Positions 8,516-17,169 of a stretch of 64,000 nt of DNA are shown one piece after another; within the stretch, counting starts at the first letter, position 1, and every line of letters starts with the position of its first letter. Position numbers and translations under genes: made by a program. Below the pieces are notes generated by a model. That model worked only from the letters and a program-made list of their open reading frames with translations. It was not told the origin of the DNA and ran no database searches. The stretch covers positions 806,001-870,000 of the forward strand of contig NZ_JBFEFG010000280.1 of NCBI RefSeq assembly GCF_040718835.1, given 5' to 3'. Origin of the DNA: Bremerella sp. JC817. Its GTDB lineage: Bacteria; Planctomycetota; Planctomycetia; Pirellulales; Pirellulaceae.

Positions 8516-9493
8516 CTACTGCCCGTTCCATTCCTCCCGGAAGACGCGTAGCAGTGGTTCGCTGTCGACTTGCTGTACGGCCTCTTCCACGCGTTGGCGC
8601 AGATCTTCCGTTGCTCCGTGCAGTCGCAAAGCTTTCACCGCATCGCTGGCCGTACGGAGATCCCGCGGGTGAATCAGCGACAGCAGAAATGACTGCGATT
8701 CGGTCGATCGCAACAGACCGATACAAAGCAAAATGCTTTCGCGTGCCGCCAGTTCCGGACGACGACCCCACGCCGTTCGCAATCTCTCGAACGCTCCCGG
8801 CAGTTGCGATTCGCCAATCGCCAGCGCCGTTTGAACGCAGATGTCCGCGTCGCCATCAAGCAGGAAGGGCTGCAGAAAGTCGTAAGTGTCGGTCTTCTCG
8901 ATCTTGAGTAGCGAAGAGCAACACTCGCCCATGACGTCTGCTTCGTCGTCCCCAACCAAAAGTTTCAGCCGCAAGAGCGGAGCCCCTTCCAGCACCCCGA
9001 GAACGCCGATCGCTTGAACCGCTCCGTAACGAGCCGCCGGCCAGGGATCGACCAGCAGCACCGCGCAGCGATTCAATACCTCCGCCGTCGGTGCGAAGTG
9101 CGTCAGACCGATCGCACAAAGGCCCCTCAGTTCGGCAGCCGCGTCGACCTCGCCGCCGTATTGCGGTTCGATCTGTTCAAAGGCAATGCCATCGCGAAAG
9201 AGGTCGATGTCGGCGAACTCTAAATGAGCCAACGCTTTGATCACGGCCGTTTTACCAAGACAGCCTGGGTCTTTTTTGAGCGGGTTTCGCTTCAACCGCC
9301 AGTACGCTTTGACGAGCGATTCAATCGCGTCCCGATCGTTCGCATCGACAATCAACTCGGCGGCTCGCTTCACGACTTGATTCGAGGCATTCCCTAACGC
9401 GTCGCGCACTTCACGACGAACGTCTGGCTGATCGAGTCGATCTTCCAGCAGTCGCAACTGGCGAAGTTGATTGCCGACGACGTCGTCGTTCAT
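8516..9493 (-). CDS. HEAT-repeat protein
   Basis: A 325-residue protein from ATG 9493. The frame is open further upstream, but that sequence is Ser-rich and overlaps the divergent gene's promoter. No signal peptide is present. The protein is almost entirely alpha-helical HEAT-like repeats: 'LGKTAVIKALAHLEFADIDLF', 'AARYGAVQAIGVLGVLEGAP' and 'AARESILLCIGLLRSTESQ' (each part of one repeat). A cytosolic protein-binding scaffold is the reasonable reading. Divergent from the SUMF1-domain gene, whose start is 113 bp away. Confidence 0.75.
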   Translation of the reverse strand: MNDDVVGNQLRQLRLLEDRLDQPDVRREVRDALGNASNQVVKRAAELIVDANDRDAIESLVKAYWRLKRNPLKKDPGCLGKTAVIKALAHLEFADIDLFRDGIAFEQIEPQYGGEVDAAAELRGLCAIGLTHFAPTAEVLNRCAVLLVDPWPAARYGAVQAIGVLGVLEGAPLLRLKLLVGDDEADVMGECCSSLLKIEKTDTYDFLQPFLLDGDADICVQTALAIGESQLPGAFERLRTAWGRRPELAARESILLCIGLLRSTESQSFLLSLIHPRDLRTASDAVKALRLHGATEDLRQRVEEAVQQVDSEPLLRVFREEWNGQ

Positions 9494-9605
9494 GGATTCT
9501 CGCAAAAGGGGAGGGCACGCGGATGCAAGTTTGTTTGACCAGGGGTTTCCCCAGGCGATATCGTAAAGGCTTGTTTGTTCGCCGGGAACCATTGTCGGTC
9601 GAAGT

Positions 9606-10751
9606 ATGATGAATTGCGTTACGTTCTCGATACTCTTATTGCTGCTGCTTGTCGAATCAGCGCGTGCCGAGACCGTGGGAATCCAAGCGGAACGCCCTGA
9701 GAAGGGACCAAGCGTTGCCATCGAAGGTGGCTACATGGTGCCCTACGAGATCGCGTTGCCAACATCGAACTCCGTCATCAAGATGATCCCGGTTCCTGGC
9801 GGCATAGTACGACTTGGAAGTCCAAGATCCGAGTTCGGTCATACGCCGGCGGAGTGGCCTGAGGTCGAAGTCAGGGTGGCTCCTTTCTGGATCGCGGAAA
9901 CCGAAACGACTTGGGGGCAATACGGAGCCTTTCAAGATCTGGAGAGACAGTTTCGGGATCAAGGTTTCGATCGCGATCTGCTCGAGAAGCTGAGCGTTCA
10001 GGCGATCACTTCACCCACCATGATCTACGATCCATCGCTCGTCTATCTGCATGGTACCGACGAGCGATTGCCGGCAACGATGCTGACGAACTTCGCGGCG
10101 CGGCAATATACCAAGTGGCTCAGTCGGATGATGCAGCACACCTATCGACTGCCGAGTGAAGCGGAGTGGGAGTATGCCGCCGCGGCCGGAGCCGAGACGG
10201 CGTACCATTTCGGAGACGATCCACAGCAGTTGGACGACTACGGCTGGTTTGTCGACAACTCCGACGAATCACCACACTTCGTCAAGCAGAAGAAGCCGAA
10301 CGCATTCGGGCTGTACGACATGCATGGCAATGTGTGGGAATGGGTGCTCGATCAATACTCGAGTGAAGGCTATCGGCGTTTAGCAGGCCAACGACCGACG
10401 GCGCTTCAGTCGGTATTATGGCCCACGCAAATCGATCCCTTGATGCGGAAGGGAGGAAGCTGGGACGATGGTGCGGCCCTCTGCCGTCTGGCGGCCAAGC
10501 TAGGGAGCGACGACGAAGGATGGAAGACGCTCGAGGCAATGATTCCTCTAAGCCCTCACTGGTATACCGACTACCCCGGCGACTGCATCGGGTTCCGCGT
10601 GATGCGGCCACTTCGCGACGTGCCACCGATCGAAGCGGCGAAATACTACCTGCCCGACATTCCCCAGCTACAGGAAGATGTGGAAAGTCAGCTTGAGGAG
10701 CGTCGAGCGGTGCAAGGCTTCGTCGAGCCTGATCTTTCGGCCTTGAAGTAG
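9606..10751 (+). CDS. SUMF1/FGE-like domain protein, exported, likely not a formylglycine generator
   Basis: A 381-residue protein with a signal peptide (MMNCVTFSILLLLLLVESARA). The rest is a formylglycine-generating-enzyme-sulfatase (SUMF1) domain: 'MIPVPGGIVRLGSPRSE', 'FWIAETETTWGQYG', 'YRLPSEAEWEYAAAAGAE', 'LYDMHGNVWEWVLDQ', 'RKGGSWDDGA' and 'GFRVMRP'. True FGE has a reactive Cys pair after the GGS motif (GGSFLCHxxYC). Here the first Cys position is Asp and only the second appears to be kept ('GAALCRL'). It is therefore likely one of the many SUMF1 paralogues with another role, for example protein binding or a different oxidation. It lies 7.8 kb from the sulfatase and is not linked to it. 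Confidence 0.85.
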   Translation: MMNCVTFSILLLLLLVESARAETVGIQAERPEKGPSVAIEGGYMVPYEIALPTSNSVIKMIPVPGGIVRLGSPRSEFGHTPAEWPEVEVRVAPFWIAETETTWGQYGAFQDLERQFRDQGFDRDLLEKLSVQAITSPTMIYDPSLVYLHGTDERLPATMLTNFAARQYTKWLSRMMQHTYRLPSEAEWEYAAAAGAETAYHFGDDPQQLDDYGWFVDNSDESPHFVKQKKPNAFGLYDMHGNVWEWVLDQYSSEGYRRLAGQRPTALQSVLWPTQIDPLMRKGGSWDDGAALCRLAAKLGSDDEGWKTLEAMIPLSPHWYTDYPGDCIGFRVMRPLRDVPPIEAAKYYLPDIPQLQEDVESQLEERRAVQGFVEPDLSALK

Positions 10752-10780
10752 GTCCTCTTAGGCGACCTCGGGCGAGGGTT

Positions 10781-12058
10781 TTACCGTACCGATTCTGGGT
10801 GATGCTGGTTGATGATCGGTTGCCCGGTGCGGAATGCCTGTTCGATCAGATCGGCCGCCATTTCTAGGCCATCGCGCGAGGCGATGTCGGCTTGAAACTG
10901 GTCTGCTTTCTGTTGAAACTTCGGATCGTTTTGCAGCCGATCGAGTTCCGCGCGTAGCCTCTTGGTCGTTACCTTCTGCACCGGAATCACGCGTCCGCTG
11001 CCATGGTACTCAACACGTTTGGCAACGCCTGGCTGATCGTTGGTGACCGGCAAACAAAGCATCGGCACGCCATACGCCAGGCATTCCAGCGTGGTGTTCA
11101 TGCCGGCATGGGTTATCACCAGGCTCGCTTTTTCTAGCAACCGTAACTGGGGAGCTTTTTCGACCAGCAAGATATTCGCCGGAATGTTGCCTGGCACATC
11201 GACCTCGCCCCCACCTTTGCTCAGCACTAGCTGCACCGGCAGATCTTTCACCGCATCGATGATCGCGCGAAAGACATGCGGCACCGCGTTCTGCAAGGTT
11301 CCCATCGAAGCGTAGATAAGTGGTCGCCCGTCGAGCCAGTCCCACGGGAAGTCGATCGCCTGATCATCCCGGGCCGCGCGATGCCATGGTCCGGTGAAGT
11401 GTAAACGCTGGGGGTAGGCGGTCCGGGGATACTCGAAGAAGGGAGGCTGCTGTGACAGGTGAACCAGTGCCGGGTCGCCACCCCGGATGAGCTTTAGCGG
11501 ATCGACGCCAACTTTGCGTTCGCCTGCCAAAAAACGATACGCCATGAGTACCGCATGCTTGGCCATCTGATTGCGGAATCGCCCGAACCAGTCGGTGCGA
11601 TAATCCCACGCCAACGGAGGTGGCGGTATCAGCGGATCCCAGTAAACGGCCAGTGCGTTGCATGCGACGGCGTAGGGGATTGCCAAGCGTTCGGCTTCCA
11701 CGGCACATGCGGGGGCGACTTGGTCGATCACCAGCCCATCGAACGAATGAGCTTTTAATGCTTCTGGCAGGTAACGGCGAACAAGCGTCGATTGGATGCC
11801 AAACAGTTTTCCGGTCAGCAGCATTCCCTGGGTGCCGGTGACCTTGCCGAGCGCACGAAACGAGGCTTCCAGTTGGTCTGAAAGTTCGTCTTCAGGACCA
11901 AGGGCATGGAAAGGGAGGCCGGCACGGCGGACGATTGGTTCCGCCATGCGGCATCCTAGAAAGATCACGTCGTGACCGCGGGCTTGAAGTTCGCCGCCGA
12001 GCGTTGTCAGCGGGTTCAGGTGCCCTGGCACTTCGGGACAGTGCAGGCCGATCTTCAT
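10781..12058 (-). CDS. MGT/UGT-type glycosyltransferase (GT1 family)
   Basis: A 425-residue protein from ATG 12058, 20 bp after the stop of the exonuclease gene, which fits a two-gene operon. The N-terminal Rossmann half starts 'MKIGLHCPEVPGHLNPL', the usual GT-B acceptor-side pattern. The C-terminal half has 'PLIYASMGTLQN' and the nucleotide-sugar signature 'ITHAGMNTTLECLAYGVPML' followed by 'PVTNDQPGVAKRVE'. This fits the CrtX/macrolide/UGT type that transfers a sugar to a small hydrophobic acceptor. The acceptor is unknown; a carotenoid or other lipid is only a guess. Cytosolic, possibly membrane-associated. Confidence 0.88.
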   Translation of the reverse strand: MKIGLHCPEVPGHLNPLTTLGGELQARGHDVIFLGCRMAEPIVRRAGLPFHALGPEDELSDQLEASFRALGKVTGTQGMLLTGKLFGIQSTLVRRYLPEALKAHSFDGLVIDQVAPACAVEAERLAIPYAVACNALAVYWDPLIPPPPLAWDYRTDWFGRFRNQMAKHAVLMAYRFLAGERKVGVDPLKLIRGGDPALVHLSQQPPFFEYPRTAYPQRLHFTGPWHRAARDDQAIDFPWDWLDGRPLIYASMGTLQNAVPHVFRAIIDAVKDLPVQLVLSKGGGEVDVPGNIPANILLVEKAPQLRLLEKASLVITHAGMNTTLECLAYGVPMLCLPVTNDQPGVAKRVEYHGSGRVIPVQKVTTKRLRAELDRLQNDPKFQQKADQFQADIASRDGLEMAADLIEQAFRTGQPIINQHHPESVR

Positions 12059-12077
12059 GCTGCCAACCGATGCCGTC

Positions 12078-12893
12078 TCATTCCCATGGATTGTCCCAGT
12101 CGCCCCAGCCATCGAGATAGGTTTGATAGATGGGGGTCTCGGCGGTTCGCAGTTCGAGCCAATGCTTGGTCTGGTGGATCAGTTCCTGCTCGCGCTCCAG
12201 TGTGATCTTCCCCAGCAGCACGCAGCAGCGGAGGAACACGAAGTAGGTGTCGAGCACGTCGCAGCGGCAATATTCGTTGATCTCTTCCAACTGGCCTTCG
12301 TGGTAGAGGTCTTGGACCATCCAACCTTCGATTTCCATCTTCCCAGGCTTCCCCAGCAAGTTGGCGGCAAGATTCAAACCGCCTGTAAATCGGCTGGCAC
12401 CGTAGTTGGTCAGAATGTCGTACAGATCGAAGTGAGCTTCGTTGTTATACCGGTAACGCGACTGCTCGAAGTTCTTGGCGTTCAGATTGAACCAGTCTGG
12501 CACACTCAAGCCGAAACGGAACGCGGCCAGCTCCATCAATGGGATGTCGAACGACCGCCCATTGAACGTCACAAACGTTGGTCGTCGATACGCTTTCCAG
12601 CCCCGCCAGAAGTGCTCGGTGATGACCGGCGGGCGGAAGGCAGGGGCGTCGAGGACCACCTGGTCGATAAGGTTCAGTTCGATATCGAGCTTGGCGATCG
12701 CCACCGATACCGGCACCTGGTACGTGTAAGGAATAAAATCGCTTCCCTTTTCTTCCAGCAACTCTGCTCGAAAACGATTGACCGCCTCTTGCGGCGAGAG
12801 CCCTTCGTCAGGGTATTTCAATCGCGAAACCAGATTGCCATCGGCGACGGATTCGACATCGAACACGAGGTACCGAACGGCAGCTTCCGACAT
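12078..12893 (-). CDS. 3'-5' exonuclease related to PolB proofreading domain
   Basis: A 271-residue DEDD-type exonuclease. Exo I is 'YLVFDVESVADG' (D12, E14), Exo II lies in 'FVTFNGRSFDIPL' near residue 112, and Exo III is 'EYCRCDVLDTYFVFLR' near residue 217. This matches the predicted stand-alone 'DNA polymerase B exonuclease 2' family, found in many bacteria without the polymerase domain. It probably acts on single-stranded DNA ends in repair, but the family is poorly characterised. It is the first gene of a likely two-gene unit with the glycosyltransferase, an odd partner. Confidence 0.88.
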   Translation of the reverse strand: MSEAAVRYLVFDVESVADGNLVSRLKYPDEGLSPQEAVNRFRAELLEEKGSDFIPYTYQVPVSVAIAKLDIELNLIDQVVLDAPAFRPPVITEHFWRGWKAYRRPTFVTFNGRSFDIPLMELAAFRFGLSVPDWFNLNAKNFEQSRYRYNNEAHFDLYDILTNYGASRFTGGLNLAANLLGKPGKMEIEGWMVQDLYHEGQLEEINEYCRCDVLDTYFVFLRCCVLLGKITLEREQELIHQTKHWLELRTAETPIYQTYLDGWGDWDNPWE

Positions 12894-13084
12894 TGGCTTT
12901 GCTTTCCTAGAGAAGTCGAGAGAAATCGGTGACAGGCCGTAGCTTGCCAGGCTGGTCCTGCGATAGATCTCTACAGGCTAACACAACCCACGGAAGGAAA
13001 CGACGGGAGATCGCCGGAGGGTGTTGGATTCAGATCGGTTTCACTAAGCTGATAGAAACTGATATGCCCTCGCAAGGATTTACC

Positions 13085-14332
13085 ATGAGTCGCGAACGCC
13101 TGCTGGAACGCTTTTTGAAATATGTTCAGATCGACACCACCGCCGGAGTGCCTGGCGCGAAATATCCAAGCTCGGACGGGCAACTTGTCCTGGGGAAGCT
13201 GCTGGCCGAAGAGATGCAGGCGATGGGTATCAGCGACGCTCAGCAAGACGAGTTCGGTATCGTCTATGGAACCGTGCCCGGCTCGGTGACCGATTGCCCG
13301 GTGGTCGCGCTCAACTCGCATGTTGATACTTCGCCCGAAACGACCGGCGCCAACGTCAAACCGCAGGTCATCACTAACTACGCCGGTGGCGATATCGCCT
13401 TGCCTGGTGATGCGACCCGCGTGATCACGCTGCAAGAGAACCCAGAATTGAATGATCTGCATGGCTGCACTTTGATTACGACCGACGGCACGACACTGCT
13501 TGGTGGCGACGACAAGGCAGGCGTGGCGGTCATCATGGAAGTCGCCCAGCGGATCCTGGAAGGGAAGGGGCCAGCCGCGACCGGACCACTGAAGATCTTG
13601 TTTACCTGCGACGAAGAAATCGGCCATGGTGTCGACCACGTCGATCTGGCGAAACTGGGGGCTGATGTCTGCTACACGTTGGATGGTCCCGGGGCGAACG
13701 AACTGAACGCCGAAACGTTCTCGGCCGACGGTGCCACCGTCACGATTCGCGGCATCAATATTCATCCTTCGATCGCCAAGGGGCGGATGGTGAATGCCCT
13801 GCGTGCGGCATCGATCTTCATTGCCTTGCTGCCCAGCGATCGGATGTCGCCGGAAACGACCGAAGAACGCGAAGGCTTCATCCACCCGGTCACCATCAGC
13901 GGTGGCGTGGGGGAAGCGACCATCCAGTTGATTCTGCGCAGCTTCGAGACCGAAGAGCTGACCACCCAGGCCGATATGCTGCGTGACATCGCCCAGCGAG
14001 TCGAAGCGAAATTTCCTGGTTGCAGTGTTACCGTTGCTATCACGCCACAGTATCGCAATCTTCGTGATGGCTTGGACAAAGAGCCCCGCGCTGTGCCGAT
14101 CGCCGAGAAGGCTCACGAGGCTCTCGGACGCACGGCGAAGAAGAGTGTCATCCGAGGTGGCACTGATGGCTCTCAGTTAACCGCTCTGGGGCTTCCGACG
14201 CCCAACTTGTCTACCGGACAGCACAACCCTCACTCGCCGCTGGAGTGGGCCTGTCTGGACGAAATGGAGCAAGCGGTCGAGCTGCTTTTGAAGATGCTCG
14301 AGCTGTGGTCGCAGGAGAAGAAGAGCACTTAA
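13085..14332 (+). CDS. pepT: Peptidase T (tripeptide aminopeptidase)
   Basis: A 415-residue M20B metallopeptidase of normal length. ATG 13085 has AAGGA 7 nt upstream; an in-frame ATG at 13064 is less likely. Two-zinc-site motifs are present: 'LNSHVDTSPE' (H79, D81), 'LLGGDDKAGVA' (D142), 'FTCDEEIGHG' (E177-E178), 'TLDGPGANELNAETFSADG', and the C-terminal 'GGTDGSQLTALGLPTPNLS' and 'GQHNPHSPLEW' (His). It removes N-terminal residues from tripeptides in the cytosol. It is monocistronic: divergent from the exonuclease gene and followed by a 187-bp gap. Confidence 0.95.
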   Translation: MSRERLLERFLKYVQIDTTAGVPGAKYPSSDGQLVLGKLLAEEMQAMGISDAQQDEFGIVYGTVPGSVTDCPVVALNSHVDTSPETTGANVKPQVITNYAGGDIALPGDATRVITLQENPELNDLHGCTLITTDGTTLLGGDDKAGVAVIMEVAQRILEGKGPAATGPLKILFTCDEEIGHGVDHVDLAKLGADVCYTLDGPGANELNAETFSADGATVTIRGINIHPSIAKGRMVNALRAASIFIALLPSDRMSPETTEEREGFIHPVTISGGVGEATIQLILRSFETEELTTQADMLRDIAQRVEAKFPGCSVTVAITPQYRNLRDGLDKEPRAVPIAEKAHEALGRTAKKSVIRGGTDGSQLTALGLPTPNLSTGQHNPHSPLEWACLDEMEQAVELLLKMLELWSQEKKST

Positions 14333-14519
14333 AGGGACGCTAGCATTGCGGGCAGTGCTTTCTATAGCCAGCAGCAGCGTCGGTTTTGAGGCAAAACAGG
14401 TAAACTTGTGACCACCTTCGTTCCGAATATTTCCAACGTGAGCCCGGCCGACCTAGCCCTTACCGAGCGTGATTTGGCATTCCCCTGAATGTAAGGCCGC
14501 GGCAGAAGGATGATAATCT

Positions 14520-15419
14520 GTGCTGAACGTCTCTATCGTCATCCCGAGTGTGGATAACGCTCGTCAACTGGAAACGACCCTGGTATCGCTGCTGGAGAAC
14601 CGTCCGAGCGATTGCGAGATCGTCGTGCCCCATTCCGGTTACTACGATGACCCCTACAACATTGCTGATGAAGTCCGCCTGATTGAAGTTCCGGCCGCCA
14701 AGAGCGAGCTGGAGCTGCTGGCGGTGGCATGGTCGATGTGCCAGGCCCCGATCGTCCACACCTTGGGTGCTGGTGCGACGGTGGAAGCTGGCTGGCTCGA
14801 CGATGCTTTGGCCAAGTTCCATCGCCCTGAAGTCATGGCCGTTAGCCCGGTGGTGCACTTCAACGATGGGAGTCAACCGATTGGCGGTCTGCGGACCGAC
14901 GAGTTCGGGATTCGCTCGGCGACCAACGGCGAAGGCTTGCTGGCACCAATGCGACAAGCGGCGTTCTACCGCTATTCGCTGTTGGCGGCACTGGGGGGCT
15001 TCCCGACACGCTTGGAAGAATACGCCGATCTGGACATTGGTCTGTGGATCGCCCAGGCTGGTGGTTCGTGCGAGCTGGCAACGCAGTCGCAAATCGAACT
15101 GAACGTGGCCAACGATCTGAGCCGCGTCACGGCCGATCGGATCCGGCTGGCCAAGACCTTGCAGCTTCGCCACCAAGAGTGGTTTGCCTCGCGAGGGACC
15201 AATGCCGGCAAGCTGGGCTGGTTGTCGCGTAGCGTCGGGAGCGGCTCGCTGTCGACGATGGTTTCGGCTTTGACGGCCAAGGCAGATAGTCGCGCGGCGC
15301 TCCATCGCCTGCCCGATCTGGAGGACGTCCGAGCGGTAGTGGAAGGTCGGAACCAGACCTTTCGCTTCGACCCACGACACGACAACCCAACCACGACGCC
15401 GCATCGTAACGCCGCCTAA
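14520..15419 (+). CDS. Family 2-like glycosyltransferase
   Basis: A 299-residue protein from GTG 14520, with AGAAGGA about 10 nt upstream. The N-terminus 'LNVSIVIPSVDNARQLETTL' followed by 'LLENRPSDCEIVV' is the GT-A/GT2 nucleotide-binding start. 'WLDDALAKF' and 'ALGGFPTRLEEYADLDIGL' correspond to the acceptor region, with an EYADLD acidic motif. The metal-binding DxD is not obvious; 'TLGAGATVEAGW' occupies that place, so activity may be altered or absent. The C-terminal 80 residues are basic and not conserved in pattern. A long opposite-strand ORF (14460-15473) covers the same DNA but has no domain and is rejected. Confidence 0.75.
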   Translation: MLNVSIVIPSVDNARQLETTLVSLLENRPSDCEIVVPHSGYYDDPYNIADEVRLIEVPAAKSELELLAVAWSMCQAPIVHTLGAGATVEAGWLDDALAKFHRPEVMAVSPVVHFNDGSQPIGGLRTDEFGIRSATNGEGLLAPMRQAAFYRYSLLAALGGFPTRLEEYADLDIGLWIAQAGGSCELATQSQIELNVANDLSRVTADRIRLAKTLQLRHQEWFASRGTNAGKLGWLSRSVGSGSLSTMVSALTAKADSRAALHRLPDLEDVRAVVEGRNQTFRFDPRHDNPTTTPHRNAA

Positions 15420-15486
15420 GCCGCTGCGTCGGCCTGACGAATGATGCCAGGCCGTGGCTCCGGTAGGAACCATTCAAGAACAAAAA

Positions 15487-15516
15487 AAGGTCCGAAGCGA
15501 ATTCGCTTCGGACCTT
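15487..15516. terminator. Bidirectional intrinsic terminator
   Basis: A perfect 30-bp palindrome, AAGGTCCGAAGCGAA joined to its complement, lies between two convergent genes. It is flanked by seven A on the left and a T-rich tract (CTTGTTGTTT) on the right. It can therefore end transcripts from both the GT2 gene and the HhH/HTH gene. Confidence 0.85.
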
Positions 15517-15545
15517 CTTGTTGTTTGGGGTAAGCCGGGTGTCGA

Positions 15546-16652
15546 TTAGACGCCAGCGGCTTCGATTTCGTCGGCGGTCGCGTCGTCTTCTTCCGTCTTA
15601 CTGGCGTAGAACAAGTCGCGAGTCGCGGTCAGCAGTTGGAAGGCTTCGGCTTCGCCTGGCTTCTCTTCGATCTTCTTGCAGAGCGTATCGAGCAGGGCAC
15701 GACCTTCTGGCCAGCGAACGGCCATGATCTTCTGGCAGTCTTCCAGCAGCTGGTAGATGCGAGCACGAGTCACACCCAGGTTACGAGCCTGCATGCGAAC
15801 GCTTTGCGGAGCCGATTCGATCCCAAGTCGGCCAGCGGCCAGATCGTAAACGGTTTGACCGGCGTCGGTCATGATTTGTTGCAGCAGTGGGCGCGTCAGG
15901 CGATCCATGACGTCGCTGCGGCTGATCGGGGTTTCGCTGATCAGACGATCGAGACTCCACGATTCCAGAACGGGAACCATCTTCGGACGGAGCATGATCG
16001 ACAGGTGAGGCTGACCCTGAGCGAGGTCGAGCGTTTCGTGAACGCGATAGAACACTTCCAGCACCACGCGAACACGCTTTTCGCCGTGCGTCTTCAAGCG
16101 GCGGATCTCAGCCAGGCTGTGACCCATGTAGAATTCCAGCGGCGTGTTCCAGATGACCGTCGGCAAGTCGGTCAGGGTTGGAGCGAGACGACCGAGGCGT
16201 TCGTTGCCCAGATTGTGGCGACGAACCGTTTCACGCCAGCGAAGCCACAGCACTTCCGATACGAGGGAAGGATCGAAGTTACCGTCGGCATCCAGCGGGC
16301 TCTTGGTCGAGAAGTTGTCTTCGGCGGGAACTTCACGAGCGGCGGCCTGGGATGGCTCGAAACCGGCGTCTTCTTTGGTGGCGCGATTGAGCAGGGTCAC
16401 CAGCGAGCTGATCTTCTTCTGTCCGATGCCAGGCGTGGCCGAGAGCTCTTCAAACGGCGTCGCCAGCAGATCGCCAATGGTGCGGCCAAGGAAGGCCAGC
16501 GGCAGACGACGATCGTTAGGAAGGGCCCAGTAAGCCAATGGCTTATCCAGACGATCCGAATATTTCTTTTCTTCAAGGAGCCGCCGCTTTACTTCGTCAA
16601 AGCTGTTAATCAGCTGGAAGTCTTCAGCAGAGGTGATCTTGTTAAAACGCAT
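15546..16652 (-). CDS. Helix-hairpin-helix / sigma-region-4-like HTH protein, unknown
   Basis: A 368-residue protein from ATG 16652, with AGAGG about 9 nt upstream; a TTG 18 nt further up is less likely. The N-terminal part holds 'LGRTIGDLLATPFEELSATPGIGQKKI' (spanning about residues 55-80), a helix-hairpin-helix pattern resembling the RNA polymerase alpha C-terminal domain. A second possible copy is 'WNTPLEFYMGHSLAEIRRLKTHGEKRV'. The C-terminal part has 'VRMQARNLGVTRARIYQLL', which looks like a sigma-70 region 4 helix-turn-helix. The combination suggests a DNA-binding, transcription-linked protein. I do not recognise a named family; it appears planctomycete-specific. It is transcribed out of an unusually AT-rich intergenic region. 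Confidence 0.8.
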   Translation of the reverse strand: MRFNKITSAEDFQLINSFDEVKRRLLEEKKYSDRLDKPLAYWALPNDRRLPLAFLGRTIGDLLATPFEELSATPGIGQKKISSLVTLLNRATKEDAGFEPSQAAAREVPAEDNFSTKSPLDADGNFDPSLVSEVLWLRWRETVRRHNLGNERLGRLAPTLTDLPTVIWNTPLEFYMGHSLAEIRRLKTHGEKRVRVVLEVFYRVHETLDLAQGQPHLSIMLRPKMVPVLESWSLDRLISETPISRSDVMDRLTRPLLQQIMTDAGQTVYDLAAGRLGIESAPQSVRMQARNLGVTRARIYQLLEDCQKIMAVRWPEGRALLDTLCKKIEEKPGEAEAFQLLTATRDLFYASKTEEDDATADEIEAAGV

Positions 16653-17169
16653 GTGAAATAGCCTCTTCAAATTTTTCCAACAACTTGGGTCTAGTTGGGG
16701 CGGCGTAATGGGGGCTGCCGAAGCTTATCGTTTCCGAAGATGTTCCGACTTCCTTCTAGAAGCGATATCGCGTGGAAATTCATCGTAGCTTCCACGAGAT
16801 ACATTTCGCTACCTAAAAAGCAAATTATGTTCGGTTTTCACAAAAAGACCACAATTTTTAGGTGCGGCATCCCGCGATCTGATACGGTAACCTCAGAAAG
16901 CATAGCTTATAAGCGTAACTCTCTGCAAGTAAATTGGTTACAAGATCGCGGTTCGTTTTTGAAAAAATAATTAATTCTATATTGAAACACCGCATGCGCG
17001 ATTGTGTTCCTGTAAAATATCTACAATGAACGAAAAGGTTGATCTGGCTACATAGCGATCACCTTTTTTTAAGGCAAAACTTATTTGAATTCTCAATTGC
17101 CTAATGGCATAAAAAATTGCGCAGGGAAGCGGTTTCCCGCAGGTCTGGAATTTTCGATACAATTGGCCC
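16653..17169. other. AT-rich intergenic region with an orphan terminator
   Basis: A 517-bp gap between divergent genes. From about 16740 to 17160 the sequence is visibly AT-rich (A/T runs such as AAAAAATAATTAATT at 16963-16977), unlike the GC-rich genes around it. Two short ORFs (16695-16970 plus, 16977-17171 minus) have no recognisable feature and are not called. A terminator-like hairpin at 17033-17070 lacks an annotated gene in front of it. Confidence 0.7.
17033..17070 (+). terminator. Intrinsic terminator with no gene upstream
   Basis: AAAAGGTTGATC pairs with GATCACCTTTT (one bulged T) around a 12-nt loop, and the right arm runs into seven T followed by AA. On the plus strand it would stop a transcript that begins in the AT-rich gap, about 100 bp before the monooxygenase gene. 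It could end a small RNA or insulate the gene from upstream transcription. Confidence 0.6.

Noticed and set aside
14460..15473. 337-codon minus-strand ORF over the GT2 gene
   Set aside because: No recognisable motifs, Arg/Gln-rich, and the plus-strand frame carries a clear glycosyltransferase start with a ribosome binding site.
16695..16970. 91-codon ORF in the AT-rich gap
   Set aside because: No ribosome binding site or domain, and composition is that of non-coding AT-rich DNA.
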